Shown: positions 34,485-42,461 of the stretch, piece by piece
Layout of the letters: the number at the start of each line of letters is the position of its first letter
Numbering within the stretch: position 1 is the first letter of the stretch
NCBI GenBank assembly: GCA_964596345.1
Contig: CAZQSZ010000001.1
Coordinates: forward strand, 434,001-498,000
DNA length: 64,000 bases
From: CADEDV01 sp964596345
GTDB lineage: Bacteria > Bacteroidota > Bacteroidia > Chitinophagales > Chitinophagaceae
Direction: 5' to 3'
Notes under the pieces: generated by a model
Seen by the model: only the letters and a program-made list of their open reading frames with translations
Databases searched by the model: none
What the model was told of the DNA's origin: nothing
Translations under genes and position numbers: made by a program

Positions 34485-35782
34485 TGAGATCCTCCACTGC
34501 TTCTGTTAAACAGCCGGAGTGGCTGGCAACGGTACTGGCTGCCATAGCTGCTTTCTGTGTGTATACTTCCATGTATGCATTTCGTAAACCGTTCACTGCA
34601 GCAGGATTTGAGCAGAACCAGTTATGGGGTATTGATTATAAGATATGGCTGGTGATCGCACAGACCATTGGCTACACGATTAGTAAATTTTTTGGTATCG
34701 GTTTTATTGGGGGACTGAATCATGAAAAAAGAGCCATTGCTATTATTAAACTGATCGCTGTGGCCTGGATTGCTTTATTATTCTTCGCCATTTTTCCCGC
34801 ACCCTATAATATTATTTTTTTACTGATCAATGGTTTGCCACTGGGTGTTATTTATGGTTTGGTGTTCAGCTACCTCGAAGGAAGAAGAACTACTGAATTG
34901 CTGGGTGCTGTACTGGCCACCAGTTTTATTTTTGCTTCCGGCTTCACGCAAAGTGTTGGCAAGTATGTAATGCTGTCGTGGGGCATCAGTGAATGGTGGA
35001 TGCCCTGGGTCACCGGGCTGCTCTTTTTTCCACCCCTTGTGTTTTTTACCTGGTTACTGGAAAGAACACCGGCGCCTGATTACCGGGACGTAAATGAAAG
35101 AACACAGCGTTTACCGATGACCCAAAAAGACCGGCGTGATTTTATACGATCTTTTATGCCCGGGTTGTTCATGCTGATCGCTGCTTATGTAATGCTGACC
35201 GTGATCCGTGATTACCGCAGCAATTTCGCTTCCAATATCTGGAACGAACTGGGCTATGGTAAGGATGCCGCTGTGTTTACGCAAAGCGAACTACCTGCTT
35301 CTTTATTGGTGCTTGTATTGATGAGCTTCCTGGTATTCATCCGTAAGAATATTTATGCGCTGCTGCTCAATCATGTTATTATCATTACCGGATTTGCCAT
35401 AGCCATTACCAGCACCCTGTTGTATATGAATGAGGGATTATCTGCCTTCTGGTGGATGACACTGACGGGTGTGGGTTTGTACATGGGCTATGTGCCCTTT
35501 AATTGTATGTTATTTGAACGGCTGATCGCCAGTTTCCGCTATGTGAGTAATGCCGGGTTTATCATTTATGTAGCCGACTCCTTCGGCTATCTCGGCAGTG
35601 ATGCGATTTTACTGGTTAAAAATTTTATGTCCCTGCAGGTATCCTGGACGGATTTCTTTATCCGGATGGTACTGGTGGTTTCGGTGGCAGGTATCTTTCT
35701 TGTGGCCTGTTCTGCTGTCTATTTCAAAAGGAAATATCAAAACTATTTCCCTGTTAATGATCCAAAACTGAAGTATGGATAA
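34484..35782 (+). CDS. MFS-type transporter (DUF5690) of the phosphonate locus
   Basis: The 432-residue protein has about twelve membrane segments with an MFS-like first helix pair (FCVYTSMYAFRKPFTAAGF, as in glycerol-3-phosphate or hexose-phosphate carriers) and LPLGVIYGLVFSYLEGRRTTELLG in TM4-5. It fits the DUF5690 family. Its similarity to organophosphate:phosphate antiporter helices and its overlap with the phosphonatase and FAD-oxidoreductase genes suggest inner-membrane import of a phosphonate such as 2-aminoethylphosphonate, or a related compound. It overlaps the next gene by eight bases. Confidence 0.82.
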   Translation: MRSSTASVKQPEWLATVLAAIAAFCVYTSMYAFRKPFTAAGFEQNQLWGIDYKIWLVIAQTIGYTISKFFGIGFIGGLNHEKRAIAIIKLIAVAWIALLFFAIFPAPYNIIFLLINGLPLGVIYGLVFSYLEGRRTTELLGAVLATSFIFASGFTQSVGKYVMLSWGISEWWMPWVTGLLFFPPLVFFTWLLERTPAPDYRDVNERTQRLPMTQKDRRDFIRSFMPGLFMLIAAYVMLTVIRDYRSNFASNIWNELGYGKDAAVFTQSELPASLLVLVLMSFLVFIRKNIYALLLNHVIIITGFAIAITSTLLYMNEGLSAFWWMTLTGVGLYMGYVPFNCMLFERLIASFRYVSNAGFIIYVADSFGYLGSDAILLVKNFMSLQVSWTDFFIRMVLVVSVAGIFLVACSAVYFKRKYQNYFPVNDPKLKYG

Positions 35783-36896
35783 AAAAGCAATTGTTATCGG
35801 GGCCGGTATTGTGGGTCTTGCCACAGCAAGAGCTTTGGCTGTTCGTGGGTATAAAGTAACGGTGATAGAAAGAACACATAAGGCCATCGGTGCTTCCATC
35901 CGTAATTTCGGAATGATCTGGCCAGTGGGTCAGCCCGATGGTGAACTTTATGAAAGAGCACTCTTGTCCCGTGGAATCTGGAAACAGGTTTGCGACGAAG
36001 CAAAGATCTGGTATGATGAAGTGGGTTCTTTGCATATGGCCTATGCAAAAGATGAATTAGCCGTGATGACTGAATTTGCAGAACAAACCGCTGCTTCCCG
36101 GCATTGCAGGATATTAACTGCTGATGAAACAGCGGCTAAATCAGTAGCTGTTGTTACAACCGGTTTGCTGGGTGCCTTATGGAGCCCCGATGAAATGATC
36201 GTGGATCCGAGAAAAGCAATTGAAGCTATCCCACATTGGTTAGAGGAAAAATATGCAGTTGAGTTTATATGGGGTAAGGCAGTAACAGATATAGCTTATC
36301 CTGCTGTTTATTCCGGCACGCAGGAATGGGAAGCGGACAGGATCTTTGTTTGCAGTGGGGCTGATTTTGAAACCCTGTACCCGCAGTTATTTGCAGAAAC
36401 TCCGCTGACAAAATGCAAACTGCAGATGATGCGGCTGGGAGTACAGCCTGCTCATGAACGGATCGGCCCTTCTTTGTGCGGGGCATTATCCCTGGCACAT
36501 TATAAAGGATTTGCAGTGGCTCCATCGCTCCAACAACTGAAAAATCGGTTTGAAACCGACTATGCTGAATATCTTCAATGGGGTATTCATGTAATGGTAT
36601 CACAAAACCAGGCCGGTGAATTAACAGTGGGTGATTCACATGAATATGGCCCCACGCATGATCCTTTTGATAAACAATTCATCAACCGGCTGATCTTTGA
36701 TTACCTGCAGCAATTTGCCCGGTTCAGCAATGCAACCATCATTGAAACCTGGAATGGTATTTATCCAAAACTTACCAATGGAGAACCGCACCTGGTCCTG
36801 GAGCCGGAAGAAGGCGTTACCATTATTAACGGGCTGGGAGGTGCGGGGATGACATTGAGTTTCGGGCTTTGTGAACAATTGATAAATAATAGTTAG
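35775..36896 (+). CDS. FAD-dependent amine oxidoreductase, TIGR03364 type
   Basis: The 373-residue protein is a DAO-fold flavoenzyme: GAGIVGLATARAL at residues 9-21, an acidic residue after the second strand (VTVIERT), GASIRNFGMIWPVGQP, and GLGGAGMTLSFGLCEQL at the C-terminus. These match the FAD oxidoreductase found in phosphonate operons (TIGR03364). Characterised flavoproteins from such operons oxidise 2-aminoethylphosphonate or its N-methyl form to phosphonoacetaldehyde, which the phosphonatase would then cleave. It is the last gene of the cluster; an inverted repeat at 36908-36951 may end transcription. Confidence 0.87.
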   Translation: MDKKAIVIGAGIVGLATARALAVRGYKVTVIERTHKAIGASIRNFGMIWPVGQPDGELYERALLSRGIWKQVCDEAKIWYDEVGSLHMAYAKDELAVMTEFAEQTAASRHCRILTADETAAKSVAVVTTGLLGALWSPDEMIVDPRKAIEAIPHWLEEKYAVEFIWGKAVTDIAYPAVYSGTQEWEADRIFVCSGADFETLYPQLFAETPLTKCKLQMMRLGVQPAHERIGPSLCGALSLAHYKGFAVAPSLQQLKNRFETDYAEYLQWGIHVMVSQNQAGELTVGDSHEYGPTHDPFDKQFINRLIFDYLQQFARFSNATIIETWNGIYPKLTNGEPHLVLEPEEGVTIINGLGGAGMTLSFGLCEQLINNS

Positions 36897-36907
36897 TCTT
36901 TCCTTTT

Positions 36908-36955
36908 GCCTGCCTCTTACCAGGTGAATCTCTGAATAGTTGATGGCAGGCTTTG
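36908..36955 (+). terminator. Weak terminator-like inverted repeat after the phosphonate cluster
   Basis: GCCTGCC (36908-36914) pairs with GGCAGGC (36945-36951), followed by TTTGT. The loop of 30 bases is long for an intrinsic terminator, so this is tentative. Confidence 0.35.
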
Positions 36956-36961
36956 TAGCAG

Positions 36962-36979
36962 CTGTCTGCCGACAGACAG
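36962..36979. repeat. Short perfect inverted repeat (7-bp arms, CCGA loop)
   Basis: CTGTCTG (36962-36968) and CAGACAG (36973-36979) are exact reverse complements around CCGA. GC-rich palindromes of this style recur between genes in many Bacteroidota genomes. It immediately precedes repeat copy A. Confidence 0.5.
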
Positions 36980-36984
36980 GCTCG

Positions 36985-37083
36985 CCGTCAAACCGGCAGG
37001 ATGCTGTAAATTTGATATAACCTGATAATTATTAACACCGAGTCCATTGCCATCATGCAAGGCAAGGAATGAGACTCGGCTGT
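36985..37083 (+). repeat. Structured intergenic repeat, copy A (promoter plus hairpin leader)
   Basis: This stretch is conserved with copy B at 37550-37643. Shared blocks in order: GCCGTxAAACCGGCA with a short hairpin, GATGCTxTAAATTTGATA containing a perfect Bacteroidota -7 (TAAATTTG), AACxCCGAGTCC, CAAGGC, and TGAGACTCGGCTG. CCGAGTC (37038-37044) pairs with GACTCGG (37073-37079); within the loop TTGCC pairs with GGCAA. It precedes a small membrane-protein gene. Confidence 0.7.
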
Positions 37084-37116
37084 GAAAGAAGGCTAACAGC
37101 TTATTTTAAAATTTTA

Positions 37117-37500
37117 ATGAAGACACTAGACTTAGTTTTTTATTTAATTTATAGGTATTATTCAAAAGGACCTAAGAGAGATATTTCCTATTTCAGTACA
37201 TTGACAGTGCTTTCCTTTTTAACCTTTATTCATATTTTACAACTTTTATTACTTTTTAATTGTGAAAATTTATTACCTGGCTTTGGAGAACCTTCGAGAG
37301 TAAAAAAGTATTTCAGTATACTTCTTTTTTTTATTCCAATAGCAGTATTCTACTCTTTATTATTTCAAAAGAAACGAATCCAAACTTTGGTTTTTTCGGA
37401 ACCTGTAATCAAGAAAGGGAAATGCTGGTTTACTCTCTATATTTCACTTTCTTTTTTAACTCTATTTTTTTTAATACTAGTAAAAAGAGGAATAATGTGA
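37117..37500 (+). CDS. Orphan small membrane protein (three segments)
   Basis: The 127-residue product has three predicted membrane segments (about 26-47, 65-83 and 104-123) and a basic loop. I place the start at ATG 37117; the upstream in-frame ATG at 37069 lies inside the repeat hairpin and its first residues merely translate repeat sequence. The gene is clearly more AT-rich than its neighbours, which suggests recent acquisition. It is not recognised as any named family. Confidence 0.55.
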   Translation: MKTLDLVFYLIYRYYSKGPKRDISYFSTLTVLSFLTFIHILQLLLLFNCENLLPGFGEPSRVKKYFSILLFFIPIAVFYSLLFQKKRIQTLVFSEPVIKKGKCWFTLYISLSFLTLFFLILVKRGIM

Positions 37501-37549
37501 TTTTGAGAGATATATCAAAAATGGCTTATAGCAGGGTTTGCAGTGCTTG

Positions 37550-37643
37550 CCGTAAAACCGGCACGATGCTCTAAATTTGATAGAGTCAAATTATAACGCC
37601 GAGTCCAAGACCGGAATACAATTCAAGGCGTGAGACTCGGCTG
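37550..37643 (+). repeat. Structured intergenic repeat, copy B (promoter plus hairpin leader)
   Basis: It matches copy A block for block. GCCGAGTC (37598-37605) pairs with GACTCGGC (37634-37641). The loop sequence differs from copy A but still folds (GAAT with ATTC, CC with GG), so structure is kept where sequence is not. A TTG lies 22 bases before the TAAATTTG -7 element. It precedes the second orphan gene. Confidence 0.7.
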
Positions 37644-37653
37644 CAAAATAGGA

Positions 37654-38055
37654 ATGAAAGTTTGGAATAATAGCTGGTATTCTGGAGAACTTAAAGAGCA
37701 GGTAATTTATACCGGCGAATTATTTGTTCATAAGATTACTGAGTATTTTAAATCCCGTTCTTACGGAAACGGGGTACAGGAAATCTTCTATATTGAAGTT
37801 TGTGAAAAACCGATTTTCAAAAACACATTTGGGAAAATTTTAAACTTCAATCCTGAAATCAAAAGGATCGAAGTGGGGTTGGATTTAAGTTATGATATTG
37901 CGGTTCACTTGAATAATAAACAGTTTTCAAGGTATTTAGCTAATAAATATATCGAACGATCATCCGACATAATAGAATTAGCGGTAAATGATTTCAGGTT
38001 AGATGAATATATTCATGATCTTGAGGCCTTTTTCAAAATGAATCTTGATGTGTAA
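37654..38055 (+). CDS. Orphan small soluble protein, immunity-protein-like size
   Basis: The predicted 133-residue acidic, soluble protein (ATG at 37654) has alternating strands and two C-terminal helices, with no signal peptide or membrane segment. The in-frame GTG at 37630 lies within the repeat and is not used here. It is AT-rich like its neighbour. Size, composition and placement behind a repeated module resemble isolated immunity-type genes of Bacteroidota accessory regions, but no family is recognised and no toxin gene is present. Confidence 0.5.
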   Translation: MKVWNNSWYSGELKEQVIYTGELFVHKITEYFKSRSYGNGVQEIFYIEVCEKPIFKNTFGKILNFNPEIKRIEVGLDLSYDIAVHLNNKQFSRYLANKYIERSSDIIELAVNDFRLDEYIHDLEAFFKMNLDV

Positions 38056-38139
38056 ATTGTATAAAGAGAAAAGCTCCACAAACCTACAAGTTCTTTTCGT
38101 GCAACAATTCATCGGTTTGGTAAAGCGGGAAAACAGCAT

Positions 38140-39189
38140 TTAATCCTTCCTCCTGTCCAGCGTAAACCCGATCGTGGTGCCGATATCTTCTGTACTTCTT
38201 ACATGGATGGTTTGTCCATGGGCTTCGATGATATGTTTACAAATGGCCAGTCCCAGCCCGCTGCCCGTTACATCAATGCTGCGGCCTTCATCCGTGCGGT
38301 AAAAGCGTTCAAAAATGCGGGGCAGGAATTTCTCGTTGATCCCGATACCATCATCACTGAGTTCAATTAAAATATGCTTGCCATCGGTATTGTACATGCT
38401 TGCCACAATGCTGCCCCCTGTTTTACCATATTTGATGGAGTTCTCGATCAGGTTGGTGACCACCTGTCTTATTTTTTCTTTGTCTGCATGCACTGTCAGC
38501 GGCGATTCACAGCCCTTCTTGATACTAAAGTGGATTTGCCTGGCTTCTGCCCGGATGGATAAACTTTCAAAGGCTTCCCGCACCAGTTCCTGGATCACAA
38601 AATTCTGTTTGTATAAAACCAGCTCTCCTCTTTCCAATCTTGATATTTCATCGAGATCGTTCAGCAGGTTGGTCAGCCGTTCCACATTCTTCGCTGTTTT
38701 CTTCAGGAATTTTTTATTGACTTCGGGGTTTTTCAAGGCACCTTGTAACAAGGTATCCACATAGCCCTGTATGGCAAATACCGGCGTTTTGAATTCATGC
38801 GAGAGGTTTTGCAAAAATTCCTTGCGGAACTGTTCGTTTTTGCGCAGCAATTCTATTTCCTGTTTGTTCTCTTCGGCCCAGGCTTCCACATCTTTCCGTA
38901 CTTCATCAATACTTTTCTGCGGCAGCACATATTTATAATAGGTCTCTTCTTTTTTCGTGGCCTTGGTCTGATAAATGAATTTGTAAATGAGTTTGATCTT
39001 GCGGTAAATGAACCGTTCCAGCATGAAAGAGATAAGCAGGTAGCTGCCACCGAATATCACGACCACGCAGACCAGCCCGATCCACCAGTTCTTCTCAATA
39101 TACCCAATGAGCAAACTGATGGGAACCGCCAGGATCAATGCCGTGAAAGCAGCTAATTGCCGGGGAGAAATGTTTTTAGCAGAGAACAT
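38140..39189 (-). CDS. phoR: Sensor histidine kinase, PhoR-like
   Basis: The 349-residue kinase has two adjacent N-terminal membrane helices (about 11-29 and 34-55) with almost no periplasmic loop, a charged linker, a HisKA domain with phospho-accepting His131 (NLSHEFKTP), and a HATPase domain with N box (LIENSIKYGK), G1 (ELSDDGIGI) and G2 (GSGLGLAICKHI). The lack of a periplasmic sensor domain and the NLSHEFKTPVFAIQGYVDTL segment are typical of PhoR. It lies 75 bp downstream of the response regulator gene. Low-phosphate sensing is inferred from the family and from nearby Pho-like arrays. Confidence 0.82.
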   Translation of the reverse strand: MFSAKNISPRQLAAFTALILAVPISLLIGYIEKNWWIGLVCVVVIFGGSYLLISFMLERFIYRKIKLIYKFIYQTKATKKEETYYKYVLPQKSIDEVRKDVEAWAEENKQEIELLRKNEQFRKEFLQNLSHEFKTPVFAIQGYVDTLLQGALKNPEVNKKFLKKTAKNVERLTNLLNDLDEISRLERGELVLYKQNFVIQELVREAFESLSIRAEARQIHFSIKKGCESPLTVHADKEKIRQVVTNLIENSIKYGKTGGSIVASMYNTDGKHILIELSDDGIGINEKFLPRIFERFYRTDEGRSIDVTGSGLGLAICKHIIEAHGQTIHVRSTEDIGTTIGFTLDRRKD

Positions 39190-39264
39190 AGTGCGAAGCT
39201 ACGAGTTGTGCGTTATGAGTTACGAGTAAAGTGTCTGACCAGCTCGTAGCTCAAAGCTAAGAGC

Positions 39265-39942
39265 TTACAGCTCAAATTTATATCCTACTCCTTTTACCGT
39301 GGTAATGCAGTCAATTCCCAGTTTCTGGCGGATCTTGCGGATATGCACATCAATGGTGCGGTCGCCTACGATCACATCATTGCCCCAGACCTGGTTCAGT
39401 ATTTCATTGCGGAGAAAAACCCGGCCCGGTTTCAGCGCCAATAAATAAAGTAGTTCAAATTCTTTTTTCGCCAACACAATATCGGTACCATCCACCTGTA
39501 TCATGAACCGTTCGGGATCGATGGTGAGATTATCAATGGTCAGCACTTTGGCTTCGGTTTTATTCAGCCGGCGGAACAGGGCATTCACCCGGCTCAGGAA
39601 TACTTTGGGGCTGATGGGTTTGCTCACATAATCATCGGCTCCTGTTTCCAGGCCTTTGATCTGTGTACCCTCATCATTTACAGCGGTAAGAAATATGATC
39701 AGTGTTTCTTTAAAAGCGGGTTGGGCACGGAGTAACTGGCAAACTTCCACTCCGGTCTTTTTGGGCATCATCACATCCAGTACCACCAGGTCGGGCTGGG
39801 TGCGGCGGGCTTTTTCCAGGGCTTCATCACCGTCTTTGGCAGTCACCACCTCGTACCCTTCGTTGGAGAGGTTGTATTTCAGGATTTCCAGGATGTCCGG
39901 CTCATCATCTGCTATCAGCACCTTGCGGGCTTTGGTATCCAT
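39265..39942 (-). CDS. phoB: OmpR/PhoB-family response regulator
   Basis: The 225-residue protein has a receiver domain with acidic pocket Asp12/Asp13, phosphorylation site Asp56 (LVVLDVMMP), and Lys108 (VSKP), followed by an OmpR-type winged helix whose recognition region reads DRTIDVHIRKIRQKLG and which ends KGVGYKFEL. Such regulators bind tandem direct repeats, in PhoB at 11-bp period. That exactly matches the arrays at 15.8, 17.2, 23.4 and 25.7 kb. It is the first gene of the pair with the PhoR-like kinase. Confidence 0.85.
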   Translation of the reverse strand: MDTKARKVLIADDEPDILEILKYNLSNEGYEVVTAKDGDEALEKARRTQPDLVVLDVMMPKKTGVEVCQLLRAQPAFKETLIIFLTAVNDEGTQIKGLETGADDYVSKPISPKVFLSRVNALFRRLNKTEAKVLTIDNLTIDPERFMIQVDGTDIVLAKKEFELLYLLALKPGRVFLRNEILNQVWGNDVIVGDRTIDVHIRKIRQKLGIDCITTVKGVGYKFEL

Positions 39943-40149
39943 GCAGCGAAATTTTGCGCAAACCTAACGGGAATTCAGCTCCCGGTGAAATCCGGGTCAC
40001 TTGTTCACGCAGACTTAATGATAAGTTAATAAGCCCCGCTATTGGTAAAATGGTCCGGATATGGTTTCTTCCCTGCAACCACCGGAAACCGTTTGATAGT
40101 CATTCCGGTAAGTAATGATAACCGGCTTAGTCATGTCAGTTCTTGTTAC

Positions 40150-40157
40150 TACATTTG
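40150..40157 (+). promoter_or_regulatory. -7 promoter element of the 40171 gene
   Basis: TACATTTG matches the Bacteroidota -7 consensus TAnnTTTG. Transcription would begin near 40164, which leaves a very short leader before ATG 40171 and excludes the longer in-frame start at 40042. Confidence 0.55.
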
Positions 40158-40170
40158 TACTTCGATCCTT

Positions 40171-42402
40171 ATGACAGCAATCACCAGATACCTTATCGTT
40201 TTCGTCGGCCTGGCCGGTTTTCAAACCATGCAGGCGCAGGGTGTATCCAGTTCCGATACCATCATTATCCCGCCTAATTATAAAGCCGAATTCAGGCGGC
40301 AGATCAATCACGAAGCCATCGATGCCGAACAGAAGGCCATCATGGCCATGGACAGTAAAGCCGATCAGTCATTCAACCCCACCGGCAACGAAGAGATCAA
40401 TGTATTACTGACCAGGGCCCTTTCCAAAAAAGTTGACCTGCTGCAATACCTGTATGAAACCGATAAGGGCTTTGATCACCGGTTGAAGGTGAATTACCTG
40501 AAAGGATTAGAGAACCTGCTCAAGACCTTTCGCCAGAATTACCGGGGCAGTTCGGATAAAAAAGTAAACCCGGTTCTCCTGCCGGATATTATTGCCGCTT
40601 ACCAGCAGGCAGTTGCCAATGATCGCAAAGGAGAAACAATTGAATATATAGTAAAGGGACTTTCATTTGATGCAGGAACTGTCTTGCTGGGAGCCAGTAT
40701 TTTCGAAAAGAACCCTGGCTTTAACCGGTCGAAGCAAACACTGGTATTAAAATATTGTGTGCTGCACCCGGAAAAAACCTTTCAAACCCTGCGGGAAAAC
40801 CCGGACCTGCCTTTTGCAGATAGTTTGATCCGGGTGGTAGCCAAAAAATATCCCCGCCAGTTATATGATTATTCCCAGGCCACCAACCGGCTGGGTAACC
40901 TGATCCGCAGTATCCAGGATGATGATTTTATCCGTGCTATTACAAGAATGTCGAGAAGTAAAAGCGGCCAGCAATATTTTCCTTTCCTGGATAATATCGT
41001 AAGCGGCAAAATGACCATTGAAGGTATTGATGCGGTCAAAGATGATTCCATCCAATACTTCCGGTTGTTGGTGAATACACAGATGGATTATGTGCAGCGG
41101 GCTATTAATAAGGATACCGCTTTTGAATTCAAAGCACTGACGGCAAAATTAGAAACAAGGGCAAGAGATGTATTTGTAAATACGATTAATGGCTTACATG
41201 AGCAGGAGGATGTGATACGGTTTAAGATCCTGCAGCCACTTAATGCACAGGAATTATATTACCTCGCTGTTCTTTCAGACGGGTTGATCTATACATCCAG
41301 TTTTGTGAATGGGGTGTACCCGCTGATGATGAAAAAGGCGAATAACCGCAGTGATTCTTTACTGATGCTGCTGAATTTTGATAAGTACAGGAAGTTCATC
41401 AAAATGTCGGCGGGGTATAATACCCTCAGCAATTTTCTCAGCTCTTTTCCCGATCCCGATGATGCGGGTAACCTGATGCGGGCCTTTGTAATGAACCTGG
41501 AAAAATCGGACGGACTGGAAGATGGTGTGGATGTAGCTGATTCGTATGCCAGCATAGCAGAAACGGTAAGACCGTTGGCCAATGAAATGCTGGCCAATGT
41601 GCAGCGGAACTATGAACGAAATGCAGCGCAGAATAATAAAAGAGGAATGGCGATCTATAATATCCTCAACAAGCTTTTTTTATCGGCTGATACACTCAAC
41701 CAGGTTGACCTGACCAAAGAACTGGGAATACCGCCTGTATATGAAGTGCCTTTCAAAACGATGGTCAATGACAGTGGCCGTGTCATCATGCAGGTTTTCT
41801 TTTATGGTGATAAAGATGGCCAGGGTATTTTCAAAGGCTTTGTAGGAATGTTCAGTAACGCCAACTGGAAGATCACATCCACGGATAAATGGGTGGCTAT
41901 TTCTTCCGCAAAAGGAAAACCGGTGACCATTTATGCAAACAAAGCATTGCCGGAAGAAGGTGGTGAAGATGAAAAAGCACAGCGGGCATTGGGAGAATAC
42001 CTGGAGAAGAACAAACTCTATCCCACGATCACTATTCACCGGGGGCATAGTTATTATGCCAACTCCACCATTGAGCAAATGTTCCCGACTTCCAAGATCG
42101 TTTTCATGGGTTCCTGTGGTGGTTATCACCTGATCCATGATGTACTGGAAAAAGCATCGGATGCACATATTATCGCCTCTAAACAAATTGGTAAAACAGC
42201 GGTGAACAAGCCTTTTTTCCAGTTGTTAACAGAGAAAATAAGGAACGGGAATAATATTGACTGGATACCATTCTGGAAAGAACTGGAGAAGATGGTGAAA
42301 GTGGAGGGATTTGAAGATTATATTCCGCCGTATAAAAATCTCGGGGCTTTATTCATCAAAGCCTATAAAAAAGCAATGGGAGAGGAAGCCGAAAATCAAT
42401 GA
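40171..42402 (+). CDS. Large secreted protein with a putative clan-CD (caspase/CHAT-like) domain
   Basis: The 743-residue protein starts with a signal peptide (TRYLIVFVGLAGFQTMQAQ). Most of it is helical and unrecognised. The last 130 residues read like a caspase/CHAT/gingipain fold: a strand ending in HRGH (His623 and His626), then about 23 residues later a strand ending in GSCGGY (Cys649), then SDAHIIASKQIG, comparable to the family's Ala-Val-Ile-Ala-Ser strand. That would supply the His-Cys dyad. The family identity is my pattern reading and not established. A -7 element at 40150 supports this start. Confidence 0.55.
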   Translation: MTAITRYLIVFVGLAGFQTMQAQGVSSSDTIIIPPNYKAEFRRQINHEAIDAEQKAIMAMDSKADQSFNPTGNEEINVLLTRALSKKVDLLQYLYETDKGFDHRLKVNYLKGLENLLKTFRQNYRGSSDKKVNPVLLPDIIAAYQQAVANDRKGETIEYIVKGLSFDAGTVLLGASIFEKNPGFNRSKQTLVLKYCVLHPEKTFQTLRENPDLPFADSLIRVVAKKYPRQLYDYSQATNRLGNLIRSIQDDDFIRAITRMSRSKSGQQYFPFLDNIVSGKMTIEGIDAVKDDSIQYFRLLVNTQMDYVQRAINKDTAFEFKALTAKLETRARDVFVNTINGLHEQEDVIRFKILQPLNAQELYYLAVLSDGLIYTSSFVNGVYPLMMKKANNRSDSLLMLLNFDKYRKFIKMSAGYNTLSNFLSSFPDPDDAGNLMRAFVMNLEKSDGLEDGVDVADSYASIAETVRPLANEMLANVQRNYERNAAQNNKRGMAIYNILNKLFLSADTLNQVDLTKELGIPPVYEVPFKTMVNDSGRVIMQVFFYGDKDGQGIFKGFVGMFSNANWKITSTDKWVAISSAKGKPVTIYANKALPEEGGEDEKAQRALGEYLEKNKLYPTITIHRGHSYYANSTIEQMFPTSKIVFMGSCGGYHLIHDVLEKASDAHIIASKQIGKTAVNKPFFQLLTEKIRNGNNIDWIPFWKELEKMVKVEGFEDYIPPYKNLGALFIKAYKKAMGEEAENQ

Positions 42403-42430
42403 ACGGCTGATCTTTCTATCGGCTTCTGTC

Positions 42431-42438
42431 TACATTTG
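42431..42438 (+). promoter_or_regulatory. -7 promoter element of the ABC exporter gene
   Basis: TACATTTG matches TAnnTTTG and lies 23 bases before the TTG start at 42462. It is the same octamer as at 40150 and 57119. Confidence 0.5.
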
Positions 42439-42461
42439 CGGTTCTAATTAATTATTTACCG

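Noticed and set aside
36985..37643. Repeats as integron attC sites between gene cassettes
   Set aside because: The folded, variable-loop architecture is similar, but the required RYYYAAC and GTTRRRY core boxes are not at the ends, and no integrase gene is visible.
40042..40170. Longer N-terminus of the clan-CD-like protein from 40042
   Set aside because: It would place 43 non-signal residues before the signal peptide and cross the TACATTTG promoter element at 40150.
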